A stretch of 64,000 nucleotides of DNA, from the NCBI GenBank assembly GCA_016714565.1, contig JADKDM010000037.1, positions 124,001 through 188,000 of the forward strand, read 5' to 3'. How positions within the stretch are numbered: the stretch's first letter is position 1; every line of letters begins with the position of its first letter. Position numbers and translations under genes: made by a program. The notes under the pieces are model-generated. The model was not told the origin of the DNA. It searched no databases and was given only the letters and a program-made list of their open reading frames with translations. Source of the DNA: Candidatus Villigracilis propinquus (GTDB lineage: Bacteria > Chloroflexota > Anaerolineae > Anaerolineales > Villigracilaceae). Positions 7,485 through 16,053 of this stretch are shown one piece after another.

Positions 7485-8053
7485 ATGAACATCATCAACG
7501 TCGGTTACCAATCCACGAATTATTATGCAATAGATATCAAGGGCGGAAAATTACTCGTTGACTGCGGCTGGCCGGGACACTCGCGCAATTTTCAGGGGAA
7601 CTCAAACGAAAAGGAAATTCGATTCAGGATATCAAATACCTGCTCGTCACCCACTTTCACCCGGATCACGCAGGCATGACTCAGGAATTGAAAAACCTCG
7701 GAATCAAACACATTCTATTGGATGTGCAGGTTGACTTCATCCCGCAGATGACGGAATTCTTCGCAGGCAAGAAAAACTATCCCTACGTCCCCATTTCAAC
7801 GAATGACAGTATCAACTTACAGGTAGGAAAGAGCCGTACATTTCTCGCGGAAATCGGCTTGCAGGGAGAGATCATCCACACGCCCGGGCATAGCGATGAC
7901 AGCGTCAGTCTCATCCTTGACGAAGGTTATGCGTTCACTGGTGATCTGCATCCAGCGTTTATGCTGCCCGAAGATGACGTTACCTCAAGAGCAAGTTGGG
8001 ATACAATCCGTAGACATAAAATCAAGACCATATTCCCAGGACATGGAAAATAA
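7485..8053 (+). pseudogene. Metallo-beta-lactamase-fold hydrolase with a single-base frameshift
   Basis: Two overlapping frames make one gene. The first gives MNIINVGYQSTNYY to LLVDCGWPG; the second continues TLAQFSGELKRKG, then the metal motif THFHPDHAG, HTPGHSDDS, FTGDL and FPGHGK. Joined, they give about 190 residues, the usual size of a short MBL hydrolase. The break lies at the GGG run at 7574-7576, where one more G would restore the frame (WPGTLAQF). A single indel next to a homopolymer may be a sequencing error or a recent inactivation; all catalytic residues are intact. The gene is 12 bases before the M20 gene and likely in its operon. Confidence 0.8.
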
Positions 8054-8065
8054 ACAGGAGACAAC

Positions 8066-9256
8066 ATGACAGACTTTTTGAAAAAAGCACAAGAGTTATT
8101 CCCGTATACGCAGGCCATGCGCCGCGATTTTCACGTTCATCCCGAACTTGGTTTTAAAGAAATTCGCACAGGCGGAATTGTTGCAAAGGAACTTGAAGCG
8201 CTTGGCATTGAAGTGACCAAAGGCGTTGGCAAAACTGGCGTGGTTGGATTCCTCGAAGGCGCGAAGCCCGGCCCGACGGTTTTGCTGCGCTTCGACATGG
8301 ATGCGCTCCCGATCACCGAAGATACGAATGCCGAATACACATCTGAAAATGCAGGCGTGATGCATGCCTGCGGACATGACGGCCACACAGCTATGGGATT
8401 GACCGTTGCAAAAATTTTGAATGAATACAAAAATGAACTGGCTGGCAATGTGAAGTTTTGTTTCCAGCCTTCCGAAGAAGGCTTCAACGGCGAGGAATGC
8501 GGCGGCGCAGAAATGATGATGCGCGATGGCGTGCTCGATTCTCCCAAAGTGGACATGACCCTCTCGATGCATCTCTGGAACGAAATGCCGCTCGGCTGGG
8601 TCAATGTTGCATCCGGCCCCGTGATGGCAGGCGCGGAAGAATTTCACATCAAACTCACCGGCAAGGGCGGGCACGGCGCCGCGCCGCACACCACCATCGA
8701 CCCCGTTACCGCGGCAATGCAAATTATCAACGCGCTGCAAACCGTCGTATCGCGCAACGTCTCGCCGCTCGATACAGCTGTTGTCAGCGTCACAAGTGTG
8801 GACATCGGCACAGCCTTCAATGTCATCCCGCAGGAAGCAAAATTCGGCGGCACTATTCGCACCTTCGATCTCAATGTACGTAAACTTGTGATCGAACGCA
8901 TTGAAAAAATTACACACGGTATTGCCGAAGCAATGGGATGCAAAGCCGAATTAAAGATCGTGCGTGTTACGCCTGCTGTTGCCAACAACGCTTCCATCAC
9001 CGAAAAAGTTCAAGCCACTGCCCGTCACACTCTGCCGAACGCAAACCTCGATACATCCGGCTATCTCACCATGGGCGCCGAAGACATGGCCTTCATGCAG
9101 GAAAAAGTGGACGGCTGTTATTTCTTCATCGGCTCAAATAACAAGGATAAGAATTTGGATTACAGCCACCATCACCCCAAGTTTGACTTTGACGAACAGG
9201 CTCTGGTCAATGGCGCGGCATTGATGGCTTCCGCCGCTGCGGACTTGTTGAAATAA
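8066..9256 (+). CDS. M20D-family amidohydrolase
   Basis: A 396-residue M20 metallohydrolase of the amidohydrolase type (hippurate, N-acyl-amino-acid and IAA-amino-acid hydrolases). Visible are the RRDFHVHPELGF start, the RFDMDALPI segment, the metal motif MHACGHDGHTAM, the catalytic QPSEEG and the dimerisation-domain GKGGHGAAPH. RBS AGGAG lies 8 bases before the ATG. It likely cleaves an N-acylated amino acid or similar amide in the cytoplasm. A paralogue lies at 53.7 kb in the methyltransferase region. Confidence 0.9.
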   Translation: MTDFLKKAQELFPYTQAMRRDFHVHPELGFKEIRTGGIVAKELEALGIEVTKGVGKTGVVGFLEGAKPGPTVLLRFDMDALPITEDTNAEYTSENAGVMHACGHDGHTAMGLTVAKILNEYKNELAGNVKFCFQPSEEGFNGEECGGAEMMMRDGVLDSPKVDMTLSMHLWNEMPLGWVNVASGPVMAGAEEFHIKLTGKGGHGAAPHTTIDPVTAAMQIINALQTVVSRNVSPLDTAVVSVTSVDIGTAFNVIPQEAKFGGTIRTFDLNVRKLVIERIEKITHGIAEAMGCKAELKIVRVTPAVANNASITEKVQATARHTLPNANLDTSGYLTMGAEDMAFMQEKVDGCYFFIGSNNKDKNLDYSHHHPKFDFDEQALVNGAALMASAAADLLK

Positions 9257-9327
9257 AAAGCATCGCTTCCTACTTAACGGATAGCTGCTTGCGTTTCAAA
9301 TAAATTTACCCGCGCTGCAAAGATTTA

Positions 9328-9361
9328 AGTGCGTCGCACCAACCGTCTGGTGCGACGCACT
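9328..9361. repeat. 14-bp perfect hairpin after the M20 gene
   Basis: AGTGCGTCGCACCA and its complement flank a 6-base loop. There is no T-run. It could end the upstream transcript with factor help or be a palindromic repeat. Confidence 0.65.
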
Positions 9362-9387
9362 CACAAGACAAGGCATAAAATAAAACC

Positions 9388-9972
9388 ATGAAACACAAAC
9401 GGAATTGGGCCATCGGGATCATTTTGTCTGCCGCTGCGGCATTCGCTGCGTTGCAAAATGTTGCCGCGCCAACTCACGAAGTTGAAACGCCCGAGTCTGT
9501 TATCACCATCACGCCAACTGTTGAGCCATCCCCCACAGTTGGCGTGGATAATTCAGGCGGTTGCGGATACATCTGGGCCTATCACGATGACCCCGAATTG
9601 ACCGCAGCAGTTGATGAAGCGATTCGCCAGCTTGACCCAACCGCCAGCGCAAACGCCCAGCAATTCGGCGAAGACTGTGTCTACGAAGACGGCCATTCCA
9701 CCTTCAGCGCAATGGAAACAGATTTTTACATCCACCTCCCTGTTGCAGATTTGAAAAACGAAGAAGCATTTGGGAATTGGATGGCACAAGTGTTACCGGT
9801 AATCACTCAACTCCCACCCGGGAATATCGAGGGCAACTATGGGTTTGTGGAGTTCACTTTTGAAGAAACCGAAACAAACCGCGTCATCGTGCGCGTTCCA
9901 ATTCAACGCTATATTGACGAAGCGCAAGCAATAACTGGCGTGGAATTATTTCGCATGTTTTTGGCTCCTTAA
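9388..9972 (+). CDS. Secreted or membrane-anchored protein of unknown function
   Basis: A 194-residue protein with an N-terminal hydrophobic segment (residues 8-25) and no lipobox cysteine, then a Thr/Pro-rich linker (TITPTVEPSPTV) typical of surface proteins in this window, then a mixed domain of about 140 residues with Cys59 and Cys92 that could form a disulfide. I do not recognise the domain. TAAAAT at 9376-9381 ends six bases before the ATG, suggesting a leaderless message. A membrane-bound diguanylate cyclase follows 15 bases later, so the two may be coexpressed. Confidence 0.7.
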   Translation: MKHKRNWAIGIILSAAAAFAALQNVAAPTHEVETPESVITITPTVEPSPTVGVDNSGGCGYIWAYHDDPELTAAVDEAIRQLDPTASANAQQFGEDCVYEDGHSTFSAMETDFYIHLPVADLKNEEAFGNWMAQVLPVITQLPPGNIEGNYGFVEFTFEETETNRVIVRVPIQRYIDEAQAITGVELFRMFLAP

Positions 9973-9987
9973 AGCTCAAAAGAAACC

Positions 9988-11169
9988 ATGACAACTTTTA
10001 CAATTGACATGCCCACGGTTCTGCTTTTCCTGTTTTTTGGAAACCTTGTAACTGCGGGGCTGCTGGCTATTTACTCCAACGATTCAGTTTCGTACCGCAC
10101 CTACCATCACTTTCTAACAGGCAAATTATTACAAAGCATTGCCTGGATACTGCTGGCAATGCGCGGCCAAATCCCTGATGTAATTTCCGCCCACGTAGGA
10201 AATTCGCTTCTACTGGCAGGCATTGCATTCGAAGCTCTGGCAATCATTTCTGTTGAAAAACACAAAAAAAAGTGGGGAGCTTATTACGCAATAATCGTTG
10301 TTGTTTTCATTGTTATATTTTGGGGATTCGCAAGACAACCCAACCAGTATGTATATATATCATCCGTCTTTGCAGCCACCATTTTTCTTACCGTCGCGAT
10401 CCTGGTACTTCAAGATGTTAAGAAGACCGCTCTTCGGTATACGTTAAGTGTAATTTACACGGTCTCCAGCCTCATTCTGCTTGTTCGCGGCACAAATGCC
10501 TTTCTACATTCAGATTACAAATTAATGACTAATGAATTTTCCCAGAACCTGACCTTCCTATCAACCTATTTTCTTATGATAATTAATGGAAGTGGCTTTC
10601 TTCTTTTACTGCGAGAGCACACCGATGAATTGTTAAAAGTTGCCAATCAGGAACTCGAACAACTCGCGCACATTGACAGCCTTACAAACCTGGCAAACCG
10701 GCGAAAATTTAGAGAACATCTAACCTATAGTATTTTAGAAAGCCGCCGCCGTACCGAGCCACTGACGTTAATCATGGCGGACATTGATTTTTTCAAGAAA
10801 TACAATGATTATTACGGGCACATTTTTGGGGATAAATGTCTGGTTCAAGTGGCAGAAGAGCTGCAACAGCAATGTCAACGAGGTACAGATCTGATAGCAC
10901 GTTTTGGCGGTGAAGAGTTTGCAATTGTTCTGATAAATACAGATATTACAAAAGCCTGTCTGCTTGCTGAAGCGATTCACAAAAGGATACGCGACCTGGC
11001 CATTCCCCACGCAGACTCGGATGTGAGTGATTGCGTCACATTAAGCATGGGCATATTTTCCGCAACACCAACTTCCAGTGAGCATGATTATGACTGGTTC
11101 ATTATCGAAGCTGACCGGCGTTTGTATGATGCGAAACATGCGGGGCGAAATCAATCCATTTTCTCGTAA
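9988..11169 (+). CDS. Membrane-bound diguanylate cyclase (GGDEF)
   Basis: A 393-residue protein. Residues 1-210 hold about seven hydrophobic segments forming a membrane sensor module; a short coiled region (LLKVANQELEQLAHIDSLTNLANRR) leads to the GGDEF domain. The active site reads GGEEF at 307-311, and the product-inhibition site RGTD sits exactly five residues before it, so the enzyme should be active and feedback-inhibited by c-di-GMP. It makes c-di-GMP from two GTP at the inner face of the membrane. The stimulus is unknown. A terminator follows. Confidence 0.92.
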   Translation: MTTFTIDMPTVLLFLFFGNLVTAGLLAIYSNDSVSYRTYHHFLTGKLLQSIAWILLAMRGQIPDVISAHVGNSLLLAGIAFEALAIISVEKHKKKWGAYYAIIVVVFIVIFWGFARQPNQYVYISSVFAATIFLTVAILVLQDVKKTALRYTLSVIYTVSSLILLVRGTNAFLHSDYKLMTNEFSQNLTFLSTYFLMIINGSGFLLLLREHTDELLKVANQELEQLAHIDSLTNLANRRKFREHLTYSILESRRRTEPLTLIMADIDFFKKYNDYYGHIFGDKCLVQVAEELQQQCQRGTDLIARFGGEEFAIVLINTDITKACLLAEAIHKRIRDLAIPHADSDVSDCVTLSMGIFSATPTSSEHDYDWFIIEADRRLYDAKHAGRNQSIFS

Positions 11170-11204
11170 TTCAAGACACTAAAGCAAAACATACCCAATA
11201 ATAT

Positions 11205-11228
11205 AACCGCCATCTTTGGCGGTTTTTT
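11205..11228 (+). terminator. Terminator after the diguanylate cyclase
   Basis: A 7-bp stem (AACCGCC with GGCGGTT) and a run of T. It insulates the following regulated operon. Confidence 0.8.
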
Positions 11229-11232
11229 ATTC

Positions 11233-11283
11233 TTGACAACCCGCAATGATTATCGTATACTACGTTTAGTAATTACTAAACGT
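11233..11283 (+). promoter_or_regulatory. Promoter and palindromic operator of the GbsR-like regulator operon
   Basis: TTGACA (11233-11238) and TATACT (11256-11261) are 17 bases apart. Directly after the -10 box lies a perfect 22-bp palindrome at 11262-11283, with half-site ACGTTTAGTAA. It covers the expected transcription start, so a dimer bound there would block initiation. The first gene encodes a winged-helix repressor-type protein, making autorepression likely. Confidence 0.8.
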
Positions 11284-11298
11284 TCTAAAAGGTGACGT

Positions 11299-11829
11299 AT
11301 GGCAACCAAACTCTCGCAACTCAAACAAGATTTTACTGAAGGCCTCAGTGAAATCAGCCGCTTCTGGGGTTTCCCCAAAGGCATGGGCGCGATCTTCGCA
11401 GTTCTCTATCTCTCCCCCATCCCGATCCCGCTGGACGATATCGTCACGCAGACGGGCCTCACCAAAGGCGCAGTCAGCACCGAAGTGCGGACTCTGGCGC
11501 GCATGGGACTTGTCCACCGCTCGTCCAAACTTGGCGACCGCAAGGATTATTACGAAGCCGAATCGGATTTTTACAAGTCCATTCGCTCGATCTTGAAAGA
11601 GAGACAAAACAGCGAATTTGACCGTGCAATCCGCTCGGTGCAGGAAACTCTCAATTTATTTGAATCAGGCTCGGTCTCTGGCGAAGAAGCGGAAGTGGCG
11701 TTCATCCACGAACGCATCAAAGCGCTTCAGGAATTCTTCAATGCCATCGACAGTCTATCAAGTGCGGTCATCAAGCTGGAAAGACTTGGGCTTGGAAATG
11801 TCGCCAAAATCCTATCCGTATTGAAATGA
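11299..11829 (+). CDS. GbsR/MarR-like winged-helix regulator
   Basis: A 176-residue regulator. Residues 25-95 form the winged helix typical of GbsR-type proteins (GFPKGMGAIFAVLYLS; LTKGAVSTEVRTLARMGLV is the recognition helix), followed by a helical C-terminal half that would dimerise. GbsR members repress uptake or synthesis genes for osmolytes such as choline and glycine betaine, though many have other ligands. The operator 16 bases upstream is a perfect palindrome. The two downstream genes overlap or nearly abut and form one operon with it. Confidence 0.85.
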   Translation: MATKLSQLKQDFTEGLSEISRFWGFPKGMGAIFAVLYLSPIPIPLDDIVTQTGLTKGAVSTEVRTLARMGLVHRSSKLGDRKDYYEAESDFYKSIRSILKERQNSEFDRAIRSVQETLNLFESGSVSGEEAEVAFIHERIKALQEFFNAIDSLSSAVIKLERLGLGNVAKILSVLK

Positions 11830-11836
11830 GGTAAAC

Positions 11837-12184
11837 ATGAACTCGATCCTTTTCTTTATCTTGGAAGTAATTCTCACGCTCTCGACCAGCATGTTGGTGT
11901 TTCATTACTTTCGCCCCTTTCTTCACCGCATCCTTGTGGACTTGTGCGGCACCGAGGAACGCGCTCAATTCTGGACGGTCTTCTCAAATATTATTTTAGT
12001 GGGGCTTCCGCTCTTGATCGCACTTACCTACCAACCCGAAGCGACCAAAACAGAGGAGTTATTTTTTGAGATTACTCACCGCATCAGCGGAAATATGCTC
12101 GGCTTTCTGTTTGCACTGATAACAACTGGTTTCGTTGTTTCAGTCTTTGCGCTGGTTGCCCCGCGCCAAAAGGAGACAAAATGA
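11837..12184 (+). CDS. Small membrane protein of unknown function
   Basis: A 115-residue protein with three predicted membrane helices (about residues 3-24, 48-64 and 88-110). A GAGG lies before the ATG, eight bases after the regulator stop, and the last four bases overlap the SDR gene. I do not recognise a family. Its place between a repressor and an oxidoreductase suggests a regulated stress or detoxification unit. Confidence 0.75.
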   Translation: MNSILFFILEVILTLSTSMLVFHYFRPFLHRILVDLCGTEERAQFWTVFSNIILVGLPLLIALTYQPEATKTEELFFEITHRISGNMLGFLFALITTGFVVSVFALVAPRQKETK

Positions 12185-13083
12185 AAATCGCAGTGACAGG
12201 CGCATTCAGTTATTCCGGCAAGTACATCACTAAAAAACTACTTGACCGTGGAGAAGAAGTCATCACGCTGACAAATCATCCCAACCGCCCCGATCCGTTC
12301 AATGGAAAGGTAAAAGCGTTCCCGCTAAATTTCTCTAATGAAGAAGAATTGATAAACTACCTGCGCGGTGTGGATGTTCTGGTCAATACCTATTGGATCC
12401 GTTTCGACAAAGGCAGCAATACCCAGCCAAAAGCCGTGGAGAATACAGGTGTTTTGATTAAAGCTGCAGCAAAAGCAGGTGTGAAGCGGATTGTCCACAT
12501 CAGCATCACAAACCCGTCTGCGGATTCGCACTTGCCGTATTTCTGGGGCAAAGCAGCCAACGAAAAATTTGTGATGGAATCTGGCGCAAGTTACGCCATC
12601 CTTCGCCCGACGGTTCTATTCGGGAAAGAGGATATTCTCATCAATAACATTGCATGGCTGCTCAGAACATTCCCCGTCTTCGGCCTGCCAGGGGATGGCT
12701 CCTACAAACTCTCTCCCGTGTATGTGGATGACCTCGCCGAACTCGCGGTCGAATCAGTATATAAAAAAGAAAGTTACATTTGGGATGCCGTCGGTCCTGA
12801 CGAATTCACCTTCAAGGAAATGACCGAACTCATTGAAAAAACGGTTGAGAAAAATCGTCCGCTTCTGCCCTTCCCGCCGCGCCTAGCACTCATAGCTGCG
12901 CAGTGCTTGAGCATCTTTGTTAAAGATGTAATGCTCACCCCCGAAGAAGTGGACGGCCTCATGGCAAACCTGCTCATCTCCAAAGAACAGCCGCGCTGCA
13001 AGACCAGCTTGAGAGACTGGCTCAAGGAAAACAAGTCAACTGTTGGTATAAATTACGCTTCTGAATTGGCACGACATTTTTAG
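12181..13083 (+). CDS. NAD(P)-binding SDR epimerase/dehydrogenase family protein
   Basis: A 300-residue atypical SDR of the NmrA/NDUFA9-like group. The N-terminal Rossmann motif is TGAFSYSGKY (residues 6-15), close to TGxxGxxG but with Ser/Tyr in place of the usual glycines. The YxxxK active site is not clear (YFWGKAANEKF may be its remnant), so it could be a binding or sensing protein rather than an enzyme. The segment LRPTVLFGKED and the C-terminal substrate domain match the family. It ends the operon controlled at 11233-11283. Confidence 0.85.
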   Translation: MKIAVTGAFSYSGKYITKKLLDRGEEVITLTNHPNRPDPFNGKVKAFPLNFSNEEELINYLRGVDVLVNTYWIRFDKGSNTQPKAVENTGVLIKAAAKAGVKRIVHISITNPSADSHLPYFWGKAANEKFVMESGASYAILRPTVLFGKEDILINNIAWLLRTFPVFGLPGDGSYKLSPVYVDDLAELAVESVYKKESYIWDAVGPDEFTFKEMTELIEKTVEKNRPLLPFPPRLALIAAQCLSIFVKDVMLTPEEVDGLMANLLISKEQPRCKTSLRDWLKENKSTVGINYASELARHF

Positions 13084-13232
13084 TTGAGACGAATGCCTGT
13101 TAAAAAATAAGGGGTGGCCTAAAAAGGTAATTGAAGGCAGTGTAAAGCGGCATCGGTTGAGATTGTTCAATTGTGTATTCTTTGAAGATGACTTTTCCGT
13201 TGTTCATCCCCTATTGTATTAAGTTCTTTTAA

Positions 13233-13273
13233 TTCGAGAGTAGCCGCCCACTTTTTGGACAGCTACTCTCGAA
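13233..13273. repeat. 12-bp inverted repeat in the SDR-pckA gap
   Basis: TTCGAGAGTAGC and its exact complement flank 17 bases. The surrounding 250 bases hold no gene. The arms could be ends of a tiny mobile element or a weak hairpin; no T-run follows. Confidence 0.5.
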
Positions 13274-13337
13274 AACACCTCTGATTATTGAAATAATACG
13301 ATAATTGGATAGTCTTAAATTGGGCCAGTCCTACAAA

Positions 13338-14984
13338 CTACACCTTCGGCCCTGCATCAATCACCTCCTGAGGCGTTTGACTTTCAAACCTGTCAAAGTT
13401 TTTCTTGAAACGCATGGCAAGGTCTTTATAACGCCTGTCGTATTCCTTCGTGTCACCCCAGGATGAAGATGGATTCAAAACTTCATCGGGTACATTGGGG
13501 CAGGTAACAGGGACCTCAAACCCAAAAATGGGATCTTTCTTGTATTCCACCTTCGCAAGATCACCTCTCAAGGCCGCATTGAGCAAAGCACGGGTGTATC
13601 GAATGGAAATGCGTTTCCCCACGCCATACGGCCCACCCACCCAACCCGTGTTGACCAGCCAGCAGGTGACGCCGTAGCGTTCAAGTTTTCCTTTGAGCAG
13701 TTCCGCATATTTATAGGGATGATGCACCATGAACGGGCCGCCGAAACATGCGCTAAAGGTGATCTCCGGTTCTTTGCCCAAGCCGACTTCTGTGCCGCCG
13801 ACTTTGGATGTGTACCCGCTAATAAATTGGTACAAAGCCTGATTGGGAGTCAACCGCGCAATGGGCGGCATAACCCCGCTCGCATCACACGTCAACAAGA
13901 TGACATTCTTCGGATGCCCGGCCTTTTTCTCAGGGATGGCATTCGCGATAAAGTCCAGAGGATAGGATGCGCGTGTGTTTTCGGTGAGCGTATCATCATC
14001 AAGATCGATCAAACGCGTAATCGGGTCAAACGTTACATTTTCCAAAATGGTGCCAAAGCGTTTTGTGGTTGCATAAATTTCAGGCTCGGCGGATTCGGAA
14101 AGCCCGATGACCTTTGCGTAGCATCCGCCTTCAAAGTTGAAAACACCATTGTCGCTCCAGCCATGCTCATCGTCCCCAATGAGGCGGCGCGTGGGATCCG
14201 CCGAAAGCGTGGTCTTGCCCGTTCCACTTAATCCAAAGAACAAAGCCACATCATCTGAATTATCAGGGCTTACATTTGCCGAGCAGTGCATAGACAGGAC
14301 ACCTTCCAACGGCAAAAGATAATTCAGGATGGTAAATACCGATTTCTTGATCTCACCCGCATAGGCTGTATTGCCAATGATCGCCAGCTTCTTTTCAAAG
14401 GACAGACAGATCACTGTTTCACTGGTCGAACCATCCAGGGCGGGCACGGCTTTGAACGAGGGCAATGCCAAGATCGTAAACTCGGGCACGAAGCGCTTAT
14501 ACTCCTCAAGCGATTGGGGCAGGATGAACATGTTACGAACAAAATGACTGTGCCATGCGAATTCTGTCACAATGCGAACAGGCAGTTGAAAGGCTTCATC
14601 CGCACCGGCGTACACATCCTGAACGAAGGCATCGCGGCCTTGCAAGAATCCCAACATCCGGCCGTACAGGGTTTCAAACTTCCCAGCCGGAAAGGGACGA
14701 TTATACACACCCCACCAGATGTTCCCCTCCGAATCAGTTTCACGGACCACAAACTTGTCATTTGCACTGCGCGCGGTATGCTTGCCTGTATTCGCAACGA
14801 ATGGTCCTCCCGCGACCAAAGAGCCTTCCCCGCGGAAGACCGCCTCCTCCACCAGAGCTTCCACGGGGAGATTCCAATAGGCAAGGCGCACATTATCAAT
14901 ACCCTGATGAGACAGACTGAAATCTGCCTCGTGATTTTGCGCGACGGATTCGGCAGGTGTTTTAATCTTGAGTATGTTACTCAT
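13338..14984 (-). CDS. pckA: Phosphoenolpyruvate carboxykinase (ATP)
   Basis: A 548-residue ATP-type PEPCK, converting oxaloacetate and ATP to PEP, CO2 and ADP for gluconeogenesis. Diagnostic motifs are present: GLSGTGKTTLS (P-loop), RRLIGDDEHGW (metal and kinase-2 motif), FEGGCYAK, and NTGWVGGPYG near the C-terminus. The start is the ATG with AAGGAGA seven bases upstream; the frame is open further but those residues (VVRVFLAGIV and so on) match nothing. A TATAAT on this strand at 15103-15108 would give a leader of about 110 bases. Confidence 0.96.
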   Translation of the reverse strand: MSNILKIKTPAESVAQNHEADFSLSHQGIDNVRLAYWNLPVEALVEEAVFRGEGSLVAGGPFVANTGKHTARSANDKFVVRETDSEGNIWWGVYNRPFPAGKFETLYGRMLGFLQGRDAFVQDVYAGADEAFQLPVRIVTEFAWHSHFVRNMFILPQSLEEYKRFVPEFTILALPSFKAVPALDGSTSETVICLSFEKKLAIIGNTAYAGEIKKSVFTILNYLLPLEGVLSMHCSANVSPDNSDDVALFFGLSGTGKTTLSADPTRRLIGDDEHGWSDNGVFNFEGGCYAKVIGLSESAEPEIYATTKRFGTILENVTFDPITRLIDLDDDTLTENTRASYPLDFIANAIPEKKAGHPKNVILLTCDASGVMPPIARLTPNQALYQFISGYTSKVGGTEVGLGKEPEITFSACFGGPFMVHHPYKYAELLKGKLERYGVTCWLVNTGWVGGPYGVGKRISIRYTRALLNAALRGDLAKVEYKKDPIFGFEVPVTCPNVPDEVLNPSSSWGDTKEYDRRYKDLAMRFKKNFDRFESQTPQEVIDAGPKV

Positions 14985-15500
14985 ATTATCTCTCCTTAAA
15001 ACAAAAATCTGGTCAGCAACAATGCCGGCCAGAAACACTCGCACAACCGCAAAAGAAAGCGGCACTGACAATTTTCCTGCCAGATAAAACGTTCATAAAG
15101 TGATTATACTCCACGCACCCAACCCAGCCTTTGAACGAAGATAATTTATTTTTAGGATATATGTAATCCCCTTATATAAAAAATTTGAGAAAACCTAGCA
15201 GGATTAGACATGGCCTTTCCAATGTCATGAAACCTTTGATGTGAATTCCACGAATAAAGAGAATATCGCGAATCTTTTATTGCGTTTCGCGAACATTCGC
15301 CCAATTTACGCTTTTCGCGTTAAGCCTTGCTGCACAATCAAAAAGATGTCAAGCCATCCGGGAAAGCCATGCAGGGCTGGAGAATACTACTTGCACACGT
15401 GAATGGAAAGTGGGAAAATAACGCGGCCATTGATTTTGGCAAAACCATTTATTCAAGCAATGACACTACATCACACATCTGGACACGAAGGATGAAGACC
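14985..15500. other. Intergenic region between pckA and the GNAT gene
   Basis: No convincing gene. It holds the pckA ribosome site, a minus-strand TATAAT (15103-15108), and an AT-rich part with repeated TCGCG words between 15268 and 15322. The frame of the GNAT gene is open back to 15327, but those extra residues do not look like protein and the RBS is at the later start. Confidence 0.55.
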
Positions 15501-15971
15501 ATGATCAACACAGCAACAGAAGCGGACGGTTCGCAGGTTCAAGACATCGCAGCAAGAGCTGGCGTGTTTAGTCAGGAAGAAGTTGATTGTGTAGGCGAAC
15601 TTTGGCAGGAATACCTGACGCTAGGCCCGGAACAATGCGGATATAACTTCATTGTAGACAGAGAAGGAGATCAGGTTCTCGGCTTTGCATGTTACGGCCC
15701 ACGCGACCTGACCGATGGCGTCTATGATCTATACTGGATCGCGGTTGACCCAAATGCCCGCCGCAAAAGAGTCGGACACAGATTATTAACCGCCAGCGAA
15801 GAAGCCGTGCGCAAATCAGGAGGACGGCTTCTTATCGCCGAAACATCAGGAACACCCCATTACGAATCAACGCGCAAATTCTATGTAGGCATGGGGTACG
15901 CCAACGAAGCTACCATCAAAGATTTCTACGTGATGGGCGATGACTTGAAGATCTACACCAAACGTCTCTAG
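15501..15971 (+). CDS. GNAT-family N-acetyltransferase
   Basis: A 156-residue acetyltransferase. The core DLYWIAVDPNARRKRVGHRLL contains the acetyl-CoA pyrophosphate loop (RRKRVG, fitting R/QxxGxG/A loosely), and FYVGMGY is the usual C-terminal beta-bulge. AAGGA lies eight bases before this ATG; an ATG nine bases earlier is an alternative. The substrate is unknown. Confidence 0.82.
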   Translation: MINTATEADGSQVQDIAARAGVFSQEEVDCVGELWQEYLTLGPEQCGYNFIVDREGDQVLGFACYGPRDLTDGVYDLYWIAVDPNARRKRVGHRLLTASEEAVRKSGGRLLIAETSGTPHYESTRKFYVGMGYANEATIKDFYVMGDDLKIYTKRL

Positions 15972-15979
15972 ATTCATAC

Positions 15980-16013
15980 AAAAAAGTGCGGCAACCTTCA
16001 TGTTGCCGCACTT
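15980..16013 (-). terminator. Terminator for the PLD lipoprotein gene
   Basis: A 12-bp perfect stem (AAGTGCGGCAAC with GTTGCCGCACTT, 6-base loop). On the minus strand it ends in a T-run, so it mainly serves the leftward gene; it also lies just after the rightward GNAT gene. Confidence 0.85.
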
Positions 16014-16053
16014 ACGATCTCACCTACTTCCGGTTACTACAAAACCGTTCAAA

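Noticed and set aside
8096..8917. Long minus-strand frame opposite the first M20 gene
   Set aside because: Antisense shadow of a well-conserved gene; the translation shows no family features.
13084..13337. Possible transposase remnant in the SDR-pckA gap
   Set aside because: Only a short inverted repeat is visible; no frame resembles a transposase.
14286..14999. Open + strand frame opposite pckA
   Set aside because: Lies wholly inside the PEPCK gene, whose motifs are unambiguous.
15327..15500. N-terminal extension of the GNAT gene
   Set aside because: Residues do not resemble GNAT proteins and a ribosome site fits the later ATG.
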